From Knoxdaviesia capensis (taxonomy: Eukaryota; Ascomycota; Sordariomycetes; Microascales; Gondwanamycetaceae), in assembly GCA_001510575.1 (NCBI GenBank), contig LNGK01000003.1:1231755-1295754 (forward strand): a stretch of 64,000 nt of DNA. The letters run 5' to 3'. The notes under the pieces were generated by a model. It ran no database searches. It had not been told where the DNA came from and worked only from the letters and a program-made list of their open reading frames with translations. The translations under genes were made by a program, and so were the position numbers. Shown piece by piece: positions 21,139 to 33,130 of this stretch. The first letter of the stretch is position 1. Each line of letters begins with the position of its first letter.

Positions 21139-22733
21139 TCACTCCTTTGCACCCAGCACGGAGACGGTGTTCTCCGGACCAACGACAACCAGCTTCTTGG
21201 CCTCGGCCGCAAACTCGACGCACTTGCCAACAACCGCCGACCGGAAGATCTCGGACCACTTCTTGGGGCCCTTGGCATACTGCTGGACGGTGGTTCCCGA
21301 GGGGCCCGTGGTGGCCAGATACTGGGCGGTGTGGTCCCACGCCAGAGCATTGATGGGGCTCCCGATATCAAGCACCTTGGCCTTGGCAGCCTCGCCCTCC
21401 TTGCGCAAGTCGAACACGGTGACGGTGGTTTGGTTCTTAGCCGTCGCGGCAAACCAGAAGCCGTTCTCGGAGAACACCAGCGTTTCGACAGGGGCGCCGA
21501 GCTGGAAAGTCGCGGCGACTTCAAGCGTGGTCGTCGAGAAAAAGGCCACCTCGCCAGCGGCGGTGCCGGTCGCGAAGAGATGGCCGTCAGGGTGGAAGGC
21601 GCACGTGGTCAAGGCTGCAGCAAGAGTTAGAAACGTGGCCGCATGTATTCGGGCAGAAAAGAAAAGAAAAAAACTCACCAGATCCGGCATATGTGTGCGC
21701 AACGACTTCAAGCGCCGTGAGGTCGTAAAACACCACGCGCTTGTCTACACCGACAGACGCAAAGAGTTGGCCGCTGGGGTGCATCGCGAGACCGGCCACC
21801 GCCCCCGCGTGCTCGCTGAACGACGCCTTCTGCTGGCCCGCATCGTGCACCTTGGTCGAGCCCTTGGACGTTCCGAGAACAAGCTTGGAGCCCGACCACA
21901 GGCTCGCCGTCGCCGGCTCGTCGATCTTCAGCTGCCGCTCGATTTTGTCGGTGTCTAGCGAGTATATCGCCACGTCTCCCGACGCGCCGGCGATGGCAGC
22001 GTATGAATCTTCCACCGACAGTGTCGAGGCGCCGTCGACAGGCAGGGGCGTCGATGCCACGGTCTGGTACGCAGACACCTCGTCCGGTGTCGCCCAACCG
22101 GCGGGAACCGGGCGCTTCTTGCGAGATTTGGAGAGCCTGGTTTTGTTAGCGCATGGAGATTATGGAGAGCAACGGACATGACTAACCTCTCGCGGGTTTC
22201 TTCCACCTTCAGCGCAATCTCCTCGGACATGACGCGGGTCGCGTCCATCGCCTCCTCGCCACCGGTGGCCGGCGCAGTCGACGACGCCGTCAAGCGGGCC
22301 AGCGCTTGTCGCGCTTCGTTGCGCTCGGTGGTGAGTCGCGCAATAACTCTGACGGCGGCATCGTGCTGATACAGCGCGCTGGCAAGGTCCTCGCGCGTCC
22401 GGGCGAGTTGTTGTCGCAGGTTGTAGGTCTCAAGCGCGAGAGAATCCCACTCGGTCTGGAAAGTCGCCAGCAGCGACGGAATCGACGTCAGGGTCGGGGG
22501 TCGGGGGCGCACGGCGCGCGACGTCTTTAGAGGGATGAGGTCGTCGGTCGCCAGCTCGGTGTCTGAGCCCGGCTCGCTTCCATGCTGCTCAACATACTTT
22601 TCAATGAGCCGCTTTTCGTACAGGAGTCCCGACTTCTTCGAGACGACAGGCTCCTGCGGAACCTCGCCAGAGACTGGACGTGTTAGTAGAGAAGAGGAAA
22701 GGAAGTTGGGTTGTACGTACTTGCACAGAGCAT
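21139..22733 (-). CDS. PRP19: Pre-mRNA-processing factor 19, U-box E3 ligase
   Basis: Four exons on the minus strand (22733-22721, 22673-22187, 22136-21679, 21614-21139) give 477 aa. Exon 1 carries only 13 coding nucleotides (MLCA plus one base). Joined to exon 2 it yields the U-box start ISGEVPQEPVVSKKSGLLYEKRLIEKYV, diagnostic for Prp19. A central coiled coil (LRQQLARTREDLASALYQHD, residues about 90-135) mediates tetramerisation in the family. The C-terminal half is a seven-bladed WD40 propeller (HAGAVAGLAMHPSGQLFASVG, LTTCAFHPDGHLFATG). Role: core of the NTC/Prp19 complex in spliceosome activation. The gene is divergent from MVP1 with 336 bp between the starts. Length agrees with other fungal orthologues. 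Confidence 0.95.
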
Positions 22734-23069
22734 TATGACAGATTTTGGCTCAACAATCTGCGGAGAATCTAAAGATGTGACAGGAATGGTGATGGAGGAG
22801 GAGAAATTTGATTTTGATGTGATGCTGAGGTGTGTTAAACCCATCCAAACAAGTCAATTCAAGAAGTCTTCCTTTGATTTTTTTTCTAGCTATTTCTTAG
22901 TCAGCCCAGTACGCTTTATCTCCTTTGCTAGGTCCTGGGGTAGGTATATTGCGGGTACCTCCTAGCTCCAAGATTACGACGACTCCTTCAAAGAGTTCTA
23001 AACTCCTGAAAACACATAACCATCGTCTTCGTACCAAGTTCAAATCATCTGTTCCGGCCTTCCCTTTCA
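22734..23069. promoter_or_regulatory. Bidirectional promoter region PRP19 / MVP1
   Basis: 336 bp separate the two start codons, so both promoters overlap here. No clear TATA box; a run of T near 22880 and a CT-rich leader before 23070 are visible. Confidence 0.5.
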
Positions 23070-25427
23070 ATGTCTCTCTTTGGAACTTCGCCGTCAGACG
23101 AATCGCCCCTGCGATCGGCAACACAATCGCGCGGCCTGTTTGACGACGAGCCGGCGGCCAGTGCATCGACGCTTTCGAATTCTCTGTTCCAGGACGACGG
23201 CGATGGCCACGATGGCTCGCCGTGGGGAATGCCGACTCCTCGCAAGCAAAACTCGCGCGCCGATGTCATACGGACCCTCCTGCCCTCGCGAACCGTTCCC
23301 GATGTGTACCTCGAAGCCTTCGACACCACCCTTCGATCCGACAGCGAAGAGAATCTCGTCACGTCCAGCGGCATCGTGAAAGTCCTGTCGGCGGCCAACA
23401 TCAGCGCCGACCAGCAGGCCACCATCATGGCTCTGGTCGCGCCGCAGCCGTCCGAGCCGGGAATCGGCCGCGGCGAGTTCAATGTCCTCATGGCCCTTAT
23501 CGGCCTGGCCCAGCACGGAGAAACCATCTCCTTAGACAGCGTCGATGAGCACAGACGCAGTAGGTGCATCGCTCGTCCAACACTGCCAGTATTTCAGCTG
23601 ACCCCATCCAGACCTCCCAATCCCAGTCCTCCCGGGCATCATCTCTGAACGCCGATCAGCGAAACCTCCGGTTCCGGTTACCTCTCCGACCAGCGATAAG
23701 ATAATACCGCCGGCCCCCAATGTGCAATACCCCGATGCCGACCCCGACCCGTGGAACTCCCCCGATGCTCATCACGGCCATCAACATGTGGTCGAGCCAC
23801 CGGTTATGCCGCCTCTGGTGCCAACTCCCCATGACATCGCCGCTGCCGTCCCGGACCACTACACCCCTCCAGTTGTCGTCCCTCCGCCGGTGGTGGATGT
23901 CTCGTCGCCCGTGATCCATCCTGAAAACCCAACGCCCAGGAGCTCCGTAGCCTCTCCCAGAATTCCCGCAGCGGTCACAAGCCCCGGCGGCGGTTGGCCC
24001 TACTATCCTGGAAATGTCCCAGCGCCTTCTGGATTTGGCGACCCGGTCAATCAAAATCCCTTTGGTGGCCGTGTCGAACCCCCCGTCATCCGCCCCACCG
24101 GTTTCGGCCGGACGGGCAATGCCATCGAGGAGAACGTGACGGTGTCGTTGATGCCGGAAAAGGAGGGCATTTTTTTGTTCCAGCACCACAACTACGAAGT
24201 CACGAGCATCCGCAGAGGCAGCAAGGTTATCCGTCGCTACAGTGACTTTGTTTGGCTGCTGGACTGCCTGCATAAACGGTATCCGTTTCGCGCTCTGCCA
24301 CTGCTCCCGCCCAAGCGCGTTTCCGGTAGGTCCCTGTTTCTGTTAATCGTTGTGTCGTCGAATCCGCTAACAGAACCAGTCAACGGCAACCATCTGTCAA
24401 ACGACGGCGCGTTCATTGAGAAGCGGCGACGCGGCCTTGCTCGGTTTCTGAACGCCATCGTCCGGCATCCCATAATCGGCCAGGAGCAGCTTGTGATTAT
24501 GTTCTTGACCGTGCCTACTGTACGTGTTATCCTCGCAGCCAATGATGTTCGCCGCTAACCCACCTCTAGGAACTGTCGGTCTGGAGAAAGCAAGCCACAA
24601 TTTCCGTTCAGGAGGAGTTTGTCGGCCGAGATCTCAGTCCTGGTCTGGAGGATTCGCTCCCACTGACCCTGGAGGATCTGTTCACGCGATCCAACTCTGG
24701 CATCCGGCGCTCGGCCGAGCTGTACATTGGCATCTGCAACGTCATGGACCGCCTCATCAAGCGCACAGAGGGCATCGCCGCCGACCATGCCCGGATCGCG
24801 TTGTCGCTGATCTCCCTGACCGAAGCCAACTCCGACACCTACGCCACCGACAACAACGACGTTCCGCTCCTGAACGACGGAATGACCGCTATGAGCCGGC
24901 ATCTGCAGACGTGCCAGAGTCTTCTCGAAGACGAAAGCCGGGCCTGGGATGCGGGAATTCTCGAGGATCTCAAGCGCCAGCGCGATGCCCTGGTCAGCAT
25001 GCGTGACATGTTTGACCGTCGTGAGCGGCTTGATAAGGACAACATCCCGTTCCTGGAGAAGCGTATCCGCACAAACGAAGCCAAGCTGCAGGCTCTGCGG
25101 GCGAAGCCAGAGGGGCTGGTGAAGCCAGGAGAGGTCGAGAAGGTGGCAGAGGCCATCATCAAGGTGAGTTCCGTCAAAGCTTCCATTCGCACATTACTTC
25201 ACACTAACTCTTCCCAGGACAAGGAATCCATCGTCAACCAGCACAACCACTCGGTCTTTGTGCGGGAGTGCATCCGCGACGAGCTGCGATACTTCCAGGC
25301 GTCCCAGTACCATATCACCAGATGGAACCAGGACTGGTCGCAGGAGCGGGTCAAGTATTCCGAAATGCTTGCGGATAACTGGCGGCGTTTGATAGATAAT
25401 CTCGAGGGCATGCCCCAGGGCGAGTAG
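23070..25427 (+). CDS. MVP1: Sorting nexin Mvp1 (SNX8-type, PX-BAR)
   Basis: Five exons (23070-23559, 23612-24325, 24380-24519, 24570-25163, 25218-25427) encode 715 aa. The N-terminus has the family-specific helical region (VPDVYLEAFDTTL) with an EH-like character. It is followed by a long Pro-rich disordered stretch (about 165-330). The PX domain begins near residue 335 and contains IRRGSKVIRRYSDFVWLLDCL, with the RRYSDF phosphoinositide-binding motif. The C-terminal 250 residues are a BAR-like coiled-coil region (DRRERLDKDNIPFLEKRIRTNEAKLQALR). Known role: endosome-to-Golgi and vacuolar protein sorting, retromer-independent recycling on PI3P membranes. The Pro-rich linker is the most variable part. 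Junction phases all agree. Confidence 0.94.
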
Positions 25428-25622
25428 GTTTAGGGCCGCAGGAATTGTTTAGGCCGAGTGGGTTTCCAGTACGTTAGTATCAAGGGGTTGTTTTCGGTGT
25501 CCATTTCAGTTTGTCAAGTTTAGTTTGAGTATAATATCATAGGGTTGTGCTTTAGGTGTACATTGAATATATTGAAGTACATAGGTTATTCTGATTCCAA
25601 GATCACGGCCAGTCCAGCACAC
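25428..25622. other. Convergent 3' region, MVP1 / OHCU decarboxylase
   Basis: 195 bp, T-rich, with no gene; holds both 3' UTRs. Confidence 0.5.
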
Positions 25623-26249
25623 TCAGCGAAGCTTGTTTGCCCGGTCGTTTGCAATATCACACATGGCCTGGATTGGTTAGCACTACGTAGTGAAACGGGC
25701 AGCACGGACACTCACATTGATTGCCTCGAGCTCTTCCAGAGCAATGTCGCCCCGCGAAATCCGCAGGCGCATGTTGTCCATGATTTCGGGCCGCCCCCGG
25801 CCATTGACAAACACGACATAGCGCAGGCCGGGAAACCGGGCTTCGTACTCGGCGTTGAGGGCGGCAAGCAGCTGGAGCTCCTCGGGGTTGCCCGCCTTCA
25901 ACTTGGCCTGCTCGGCGATGGACTGCACACTTTCGACCTTCGGCGCCCCCAGGCGGGGGTGCGATCCGAGGATGGCATGGAGCTCGCTCTGGGCGTCTTT
26001 GCGCGCTGCCAGGTGCAGAAATGACTCCTTGCACCGCGCGATCAATGCGCTGTAGCTCTCGAAGGTCTCGCCTTGCACAACCGGGAGTAGCAGCGTATGG
26101 AGGGCCGGGGAGGGCTCGAAAAGAGCGTCTATCAGCGCGCGCTGGTCGTCGACCGACGCCGTCCGGACCTCGGAGATGGAGGGGATCTGCACCATATTGA
26201 GTTCTGGTAGTTGAAGTCGACTGGAAGTAATTTTAGTTGGAGAAAGCAT
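25623..26249 (-). CDS. 2-oxo-4-hydroxy-4-carboxy-5-ureidoimidazoline (OHCU) decarboxylase
   Basis: Two exons (26249-25716, 25667-25623) give 192 aa. The short second exon (14 codons) restores the conserved end EELEAIN-AMCDIANDRA; a GTGAGT donor and a GTGCTAAC branch site delimit a 48-nt intron. The catalytic region GSHPRLGAPK carries the proposed active-site His97. FVNGRGRPEIMDNMRLR is the substrate-pocket motif. Known reaction: decarboxylation of the unstable second product of urate oxidation to S-allantoin, the third step of ureide formation. Urate oxidase and HIU hydrolase are not in this window. The C-terminus (NKLR) lacks a clear PTS1, so peroxisomal import is not evident. Met19 is an alternative start close to the family consensus. 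Confidence 0.9.
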
Positions 26250-26460
26250 GTGTTCGCCTGAAGAGATGATGCTGAGTCGGTTGACGTCCGGACTCTTAGG
26301 TTAGCGGATTCCGCCGTGAAGACGGGGGATGCCGATAACGGTTATAGTGGGTCGTGTTAGGGTTGGGGTTGGTTTCATGCATGCTTGGACGCTTGTCGCA
26401 GCTGTATCTCGATTCCCTTGACGCCTGCAACTCCTGTCTGCCAACTCAACTGGGATCGCC

Positions 26461-27149
26461 ATGAGTTTGTACGCTTTTTACAACAGCAGTGTCGGGACAC
26501 ACACGAGACCCAGTCTTCCACAAATTTGTCCAATGTTCCCACTCGCCGTTTGTCGTAAGCCGGCGGGCAAACGCGTCCCACGAACCCCCCGTAAAGGTAC
26601 TATATATGTCCCCCTCCCTCCCGGCTCAATGCCTCCCCTCGCCTCGCAGACATTCCATCTCGCGGACCGTAGACTCGGCACGCTACCGCCCGTATACCCT
26701 GACGATGCCGACGACTAGGAGCTGCCGGACGTGCTGCCTCTCGTCCCCGAATGGTCGTCCCGCCTGCTGACCGCTGTGGGCTGGTCGGGCCCGCTACGGC
26801 CGTCTACGCGCATCGTCGCGCCGTCGCGCGCGCAGGTGGCCGAGGTGTGGGCGCACACCCGCGACGTGCTCACCATAGTCACGGAAACATGCCTGGTCGA
26901 TGTGGTAGCGGGCATGCCGCTCTACAGCGGCCACTCCACTACCCGGTGCCCGATACCTCCGGCGTTACGTAGCTACAAGAAGAGTCGACGGTGTATATGC
27001 GCCAGTTGTTCGTCGCTCAGAGCGCTTACCAGCGCTATTCGTGCTGCTTTTGGTCTGGCCTGCCGGACCGTCTATGCGCCTTTAGCAACCGCCCGGTGGC
27101 CCCCAGCATGTTCAAGGCCAAACATATTACGGAGATGATGATAAAATAG
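26461..27149 (+). pseudogene. Disrupted or unusually spliced gene of unknown function
   Basis: Frame from ATG 26461 reads 85 codons to TAG at 26716-26718, then continues open in the same frame (ELPDVLPLVPEWSSRLLTAVGWSG and onward) to 27138. The residues around the stop (PDDADD before, ELPD after) look like one uninterrupted acidic segment. A 68-nt segment at 26905-26972 has GT-AG ends and phase 0. Removing it joins LVDV to LQEESTVYMRQLFVAQ, which runs to TAG at 27147-27149 with balanced composition and looks more protein-like than the unspliced frame. So this is either a gene with one nonsense change and one intron, or a gene whose first exon I have placed wrongly. I recognise no domain. Its 3' end faces the dehydratase 3' end at 140 bp. 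Confidence 0.35.
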
Positions 27150-27289
27150 AAACAGAAATGTGTAAGGGGAAATCTAGGAGCATTGATTGGATTATGGGCT
27201 ATGTAGTGATAGCCTGAGTAGAATGTTATCCAAAAAAAATAGAAAATAAAAAGCAGCAGATGGTCATATATCATCAGAAACAGAGCGGG

Positions 27290-28820
27290 TTACCATGCGG
27301 GCATACTCGAGTCTGTAATGGCACCGTGACTAGCATCGCCCACCAACCGGGAGTACTTCGCCAGCACGCCGCGGGTAATGGTGGGGCGCCAGGCGGGAAG
27401 CTCGGCGCGGCGCTGCTCAATCTCGGCGTCGGTCACGTCCATGTCGATGCGGTTGTTGACGGCATCGATGGTCACGCTGTCGCCGTCGCGGACCAGGGCA
27501 ATCGGCCCGCCGACGGCGGCCTCGGGCACGACGTGGCCGACGATGAAGCCGTGCGAGGCGCCGGAGTAGCGGCCGTCGGTGACGAGGGCCACGTTGGTCA
27601 GGCCGGCGCCCATGATGGCGGCGCTGGCGCGCAGCTGCTCGGGCATGCCGGGCCCGCCGCGCGGGCCCTCGTAGCGCACAATCAGCACCAGGTTGCCGTC
27701 GGCGGCGGTGATTTGGCCGGTGGCCAGGGCCGAGTCCAGCTGGTGCTCCTTGTTGAAGACGCGGGCCTTGCCGGTGAACGACAGGCCCTCCTTGCCGGTG
27801 ATCTTGGCGACGGCGCCGCCGGGGGCGAGGTTGCCGCGCAGCACGCGCAGATGGCCGGTCTTCTTGATGGGGTCGGACAGCGGGCGGATGATCTTCTGGC
27901 CCGGGTCCAGGCTCGGCCAGTCCTTGACGTTGTCGGCCAGCGTGGCGCCGGTCACGGTCATGATCGAGCCGTCGAGCAGGCCGGCGGCCACGAGCATCTT
28001 GATGACGGCCGGGGTGCCGCCGATGCCGTACAGGTCCTCCATGTAGTACTTGCCGCTGGGGGCCAGGTCGGCCAGGAACGGGATGCGGTTGGAGGTGCGG
28101 TCGATGTCGTCCAGGGTCAGCGGCACCTCGGCGGTGTTGGCCATGGCCAGGAAGTGCAGCACGCCGTTGGTCGAGCCGCCGAGGATCATGGTCAGCACCA
28201 GGGCGTTCTCAAAGGCGGCGCGGGTCATCAGCGAGCGCGGGCGGATGTCCTTCTGCATCAGCACCTTGATGGCGGCGGCAGCGCGCTCGCACTCGCGGCC
28301 CTTCTCGGGGCTCTCGGCCGGGTAGCTGGAGCTGCCCGGCAGGCACAGGCCCATGGCCTCGATGGCGGTGGCCATGGTGTTCGCGGTGTACATGCCGCCG
28401 CAGGCGCCCGCGCCGGGGCAGGCGTGGCGCTCAATGTCCTCCAGCACGTCGCTGGAGGTGCGGCCGGGGTCACCGGGGTTGTGCTTGGCGTGCAGCTTGC
28501 CGTAGATGTAAGCGCCAGACGCCTCGTAGCAGGTGGAGATGTTGATGAAGTCCTCCTTCAGGTCGGAGTAGCCCTTCTTGATGGTGCCGCCGTAGATCAT
28601 GATGAACGGGCGGTTGTGGCGGGCGGCGGCCATGATGGTGCCGGGCATGTTCTTGTCGCAGCCGGGGATGGAGATGTTGGCGTCATGGTGCTGGGCCATG
28701 GTCACGGTCTCGATGCTGTCGGCGATAATTTCGCGAGTCTGCAACGAGAAGCGCATGCCTAGACACGGGGGGGAAGACGGTCAGCAGGGAGCGTGGCAGT
28801 AGTTAAGAGCAAGCAGGATG

Positions 28821-28869
<49 letters not shown>

Positions 28870-29255
28870 AAAGAAAAAGCAATCGGCATACCCTCTCCGC
28901 CCATGGTGATGGCGTCAGACACGCCGACGGTGTTGAACTGCCAGCCCAGCATGCCCTCCTTCTCGACGGCGCGCTTGACGATGCGGCCGAGGTCGAGCAG
29001 GTGGGTGTTGCAGGCGTTGCCCTCCCACCACACGGAGGCAATGCCGACCTGCGGGGCGTTCTTCATCATGTCGCGGTTGGGCACGCCGGCGCCGTACAGC
29101 ATGGCCTGGGCGCCGGGGAAGTCGTGGCCGCGGGTGATGAAGTGCGACCAGCGGTTCAGCGGCCCGCCGGCGGGCAGCACGCGGAACGGGGCATACTGCG
29201 GGTCCGCTTCGGGGTCGAAGTTTTCCGCGTGGCCGTTTTGTGCCGCGGGGGACAT
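27290..29255 (-). CDS. ILV3: Dihydroxy-acid dehydratase (IlvD/ILV3 family)
   Basis: Two exons on the minus strand (29255-28892, 28758-27290) encode 610 aa. The three iron-sulfur cysteines of the family are in place: GNACNTHLL, PGCDKNMPG and GACGGMYTANTM. Active-site regions TDGRYSGASHGFIVGHV and IMGAGLTNVALVTDGR are intact. Reaction: dehydration of 2,3-dihydroxy-isovalerate and -methylvalerate in valine, isoleucine and leucine synthesis. The start at 29255 gives MSPAAQNGHAENFDPEADPQ before the enzyme core. This is short, acidic and without the Arg-rich presequence of mitochondrial ILV3; the upstream frame has no further ATG. It may therefore be a cytosolic paralogue rather than the canonical enzyme, so the symbol is given at family level. 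The intron contains (CT)21 on the sense strand. Confidence 0.9.
28825..28866. repeat. (AG)21 microsatellite inside dehydratase intron
   Basis: Forty-two uninterrupted AG bases (+ strand). On the coding strand it is a CT tract filling about a third of the 133-nt intron, 25 nt from the donor. Confidence 0.95.
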
Positions 29256-29724
29256 GGCTGGTATGGGGAGTGGTTTGGGGAGGGAGGGAAGGGGAAGAAG
29301 AGGGGAGAGTGTATGGTGCAAGGGGGAATGTGGCGAGCAGTCCCGTTTAGCAAGAGATGTTCATGTGATTTAGTTGAGAAGACGTGAAACGAGTGGAGAG
29401 ATTAAGAGATGTGTGACGAGAGGGACTGGGGGAAGAGGCTACAGAGGGAAATAATGGCTGCAAGAAGCAAGGCTGCAAGAGACGAAGTGGACGCCGGCGA
29501 TCTTTTATTACTTTTGCAGGGCCGGACGCACTTCAGGACGTCAGAGAGAGCGAGAGAGCGAGAGAGCCAGAGTTCTAGACACGCGAGACCCACGCAGCCA
29601 CGGCGGGTGTGTAAGTACCCCAAGGAACAACAACCACCAGTGTGCGTGTGTGGGGCCCGGTGACGATGGGGGGGGGGTTTTGGTGTCGGCATGGCAAAGA
29701 ATCAATTGGAGCCACAATTCGAAC

Positions 29725-29757
29725 GGAGGAAGAGGAAGAGGAGGAGGAGGAGGAGGG
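29725..29757. repeat. GA-rich trinucleotide tract
   Basis: Purine-only stretch dominated by AGG/GAG units, upstream of the dehydratase start on the opposite strand. Confidence 0.8.
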
Positions 29758-30201
29758 GCGTCCAGGGAAGGACGGATGCAAATGCAGTTGATAGCTGGTG
29801 TTTGGTTGGGTTCGTCGGACTGGTGCTAAGGGGGCACCGGCCGGGCTAGAATCGGAGCAGGGTGTGGTGTGACAATAGCGGAGCTGGTGCAGTAAGCTTT
29901 AATAGCTCTTGCAGGTGGTAGCTAGTGGTCTGAACACTGCCCAAGGTACAGTATTGTAGGAGAGATAGGACAACGGTATGTAGTGGAGATGGGAATTGAC
30001 TGCTTGATAACGGCCAAAAGTGATATCTGACATGGTGGTGGCACTGGTGGCCGGACAGAGGCAATATGTGCGCGGATTCATGCGTGTAAGAGTTGATATG
30101 GACTACTGAGAGGTGTGAGCAACGGCGAGATGGACGCGGACTGAAGTCCCCGGCAGAATCAACACTGACGGCTCGACCACGACCAGGAACGGCCGCCGAG
30201 T

Positions 30202-30228
30202 AGCAGCAGCAGCAGCAGCAGCAGCAGC
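30202..30228. repeat. (AGC)9 microsatellite
   Basis: Nine perfect AGC units in a noncoding region about 950 bp upstream of the dehydratase start. Confidence 0.95.
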
Positions 30229-30371
30229 GCCGGCTTCTAAGATGGCAGTTGGAGAAAGAAGAACTCTTGGGGTCGGTCATATTACTTGTCACGAAGTCAT
30301 TTTACCAGCGCCGATCTCCCTGGGATCTGATTTGCCCTCGTCCGGCGCAAACGGGCAGCTGAAGGGGGTTG

Positions 30372-30389
30372 TTTTTTTTTTTTTTTTTT
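30372..30389. repeat. Homopolymer T18
   Basis: Eighteen T in a row; length may be uncertain in the assembly. Confidence 0.9.
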
Positions 30390-33115
30390 ACAGGCAAGTG
30401 ACCTGCAAAACCGGGGATATGAGAGGGACCATCAGGCCAACCAAAAAACAAAGAAAGAGAAAATCTTTCTGGAACCGTGCATTCGGCTATTTCGAGACCC
30501 TCACGCGGAGAGTTAACGTGCAGACGGTGGTGGATTGGGCACCAGGTACATTGGGTGTGTTTGTCTTGTCTGGATGTACAGCAGGTCCACGAGCACAAGC
30601 GGGAGGGTGAAGCTGTGCTTCCTGGACGTCCAATTTCGTTCCAACTGGAACTCAACAAGGAAGTGAAGTCCAAGCCAAGTCTCAGGGATCCCCTGGGTGC
30701 ATCGGCCGGATGAAAAGAAAAAGAAAAAACAGCCGGAAAATACGCGGTTTGTGCGTCTCTTTTGATTTTCCTGCCCTTAGAGAAAATTAAAAATTAAAAA
30801 TTAAAAACCTTCTTCTCCTCTGACCTATGATGTTAATTCTCTCAGCCTGATTCGTCGACTGCAAAACTAAATCTGCGGCCAGACCTTGGCTGGCAGTTTT
30901 TGCACTTTGGCGGTAGTTTGGCCTCCAATTTCGATCTCTGGAGTTTGGAGGATATGTTCACTACTTGTTGATTACTGCAGAGTGTCTGGCTGTTCATCCA
31001 AGGTGCTTGGAATTCCTGCCTCTTTGCAACACACACAGGCTCGCAACGCCTGCTCTGTCTGGCCTGAAGAAGAAAGCGAGTGATTGTAAGAACTCTGCGA
31101 CAAGACAAGAAAAGAAGGAAAACAACATGGTACATGCTTAGAGACCTGCTCCACTTCCGCCGTGACACTTCGACTTGGTCTAGCCTGCATGTGCAGCACT
31201 TCGTCGTCGTCTCTCCAATGCAATGCATCTTCAATCACAGAGCCATGATTAACAAGCAGTGCAAACTTCGGACACTGGAGGCCCCGGACATATTCAGGCC
31301 ACTCCGGCTTAGACATGGGCACGGAAGCCCGGTCGGGCATGTGCTCCCAGCCTGTCTGTGGCCGTGACCTGCTCTGCGCATCTGCATTCCACTTTGGTCG
31401 CTGCTGCAGCCGTTCCTGTTGGCCTTCTTCTCCAACTGCGCTTTCTCTCGACACCCATCTCGGCTCCGGCAGCATCGCTGGGGACATCCATCCGTACAAG
31501 TGTTCCTCCGTTCCACCTATCAAGCAGCCTCGCCCCCTCCGTCTGTTGTTTCCATATGGTTGAGTATGTTCACAACCGATATAACTGACAGGGCCCCCAC
31601 AGGCTCCCCCCCAAGGAGGGGCAAAAGGGGGGGCAAAGTTTCCTAGTTCTGCTCGTGCATTGAAACAGCCACGCGTTTGTCGACTGCGTTCGTTGCTCAG
31701 CACGACGTACTGTCAAGTGTATGAATATATATCACTTCTCACTTCTGCGTGTCCGTTCTGGCGTTGTCTTGAAAGCAAACTGTGTACTGTATCTGTGTCC
31801 CTCTTGTTTCTTACGAGCTTCCGACACCACTTCTCTCTTCCGCGACCAATTGCCCGCAATCTCGCAAGTCTGCATCACTGGCACACATTGGCGCCCAAGA
31901 GCTGCATGAAGACTTCGGCGTCTTCTTCTGGCCCAGCGCCCGCGTCTCCCTCTCGCCTCCTGTTTGGTCGGTCGGTCGCCCCATTGTCCCATCCGCCTGC
32001 GGCTTCGGCTGCTGCTTTGTGACAACAACCACACCCTATCGCGCAAAAAAAGATAAAAAATAAAAATAAATTGAAATGGATGGGTAGCATCACCCACACC
32101 ACCACCCTGAGCCCAAAAAGGGAAACTAGATGACTATGATAGTACAACTATAAATGATACATACTGTACAGTACACACACGAGCTTTGGCCCACAGCCGA
32201 AAAAGAAAGGCCTGCCACTCACGTCCAACATCGGCCCACATGGGCTCCTTTCCTAGAAACCTGCGGTTATGCAGGCTGTCTGTCCCCATACACCCAATTC
32301 CTCTTCTTTCTTTTTCGCTCTCTGGCTCGCTCTTGGGTTCTCTCCTCGCGTATCAACATCGAAGCTCTATCAGCCACGGCCATGTCGAAATCACGCCCCT
32401 GTTCAGAGAGGGGTCGCAATATCCAAGACCTTGGTGCTTGATATCAAATGGCATGGACACACAAACTCCGGATAAGCAGACTATAGGTAGCTCTGGCTCT
32501 CCACCCGTAGTACCACCGAACAGCTCAATGCGAGCCTGTTCGTTGTCCATGTCCATCCGTAATTTTTTAAATCGCCCAGCCGGACGAAGCCCAGCTTCTG
32601 AGCTATCTGGAATCTCACACCTTCAGCTTTGTCCAAAGATGCACTCGTAGAGAGAGAGAAGATAAAGCGTCAGTCACCACGGTGAATCCCATTCCACGAA
32701 CCCCAAAAAGGCTGTTCCTCCTTACCAACCATAATCCAGACTCAGGCCCTTTTCTTCTTCCTGCGTCATCGGACCCTCCAGGAACCATCGGCTGTCTTCA
32801 CACCCTCTCCAAGCCTAGATCCTCCCGGGCCCCTCTCTCCCTCCTCCTCCTCTGCCGCCGATTATCGGCCCTCTGACTGCTGCTGTTGTCGTGTCCTGCA
32901 CCGGATACGAACACCCTGATCCCCGGAAGCAATCTCGACGTTGTTCTTGAGAGTTCGGAAGGCCCGTCTGCTCTGATAAGACGACCCGCATTTCCTCGTC
33001 GTCTTGTCCAAACTCGGCTGTTCTCTCAATCGGTTCACCGTGGCTATCAACCTCTTTCGACATTTGCTTGTTGTTATCTCCGCTTGCCTCGTTCTGTATC
33101 GCCGTCCGTTCCAAC

Positions 33116-33130
33116 AAAAAAAAAAAAAAA
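33116..33130. repeat. Homopolymer A15
   Basis: Fifteen A in a row, in noncoding sequence. Confidence 0.9.

Noticed and set aside
27260..28762. 500-codon open frame antisense to the dehydratase
   Set aside because: Shadow of the dehydratase coding strand; Gly/Val/Ala-rich translation with no motif.
29408..29692. Short overlapping frames upstream of the dehydratase
   Set aside because: Repetitive purine/pyrimidine DNA in both strands; no conservation signal visible.
30202..30228. (AGC)9 considered as a polyglutamine-coding exon
   Set aside because: No surrounding frame with splice sites supports a protein on either strand.
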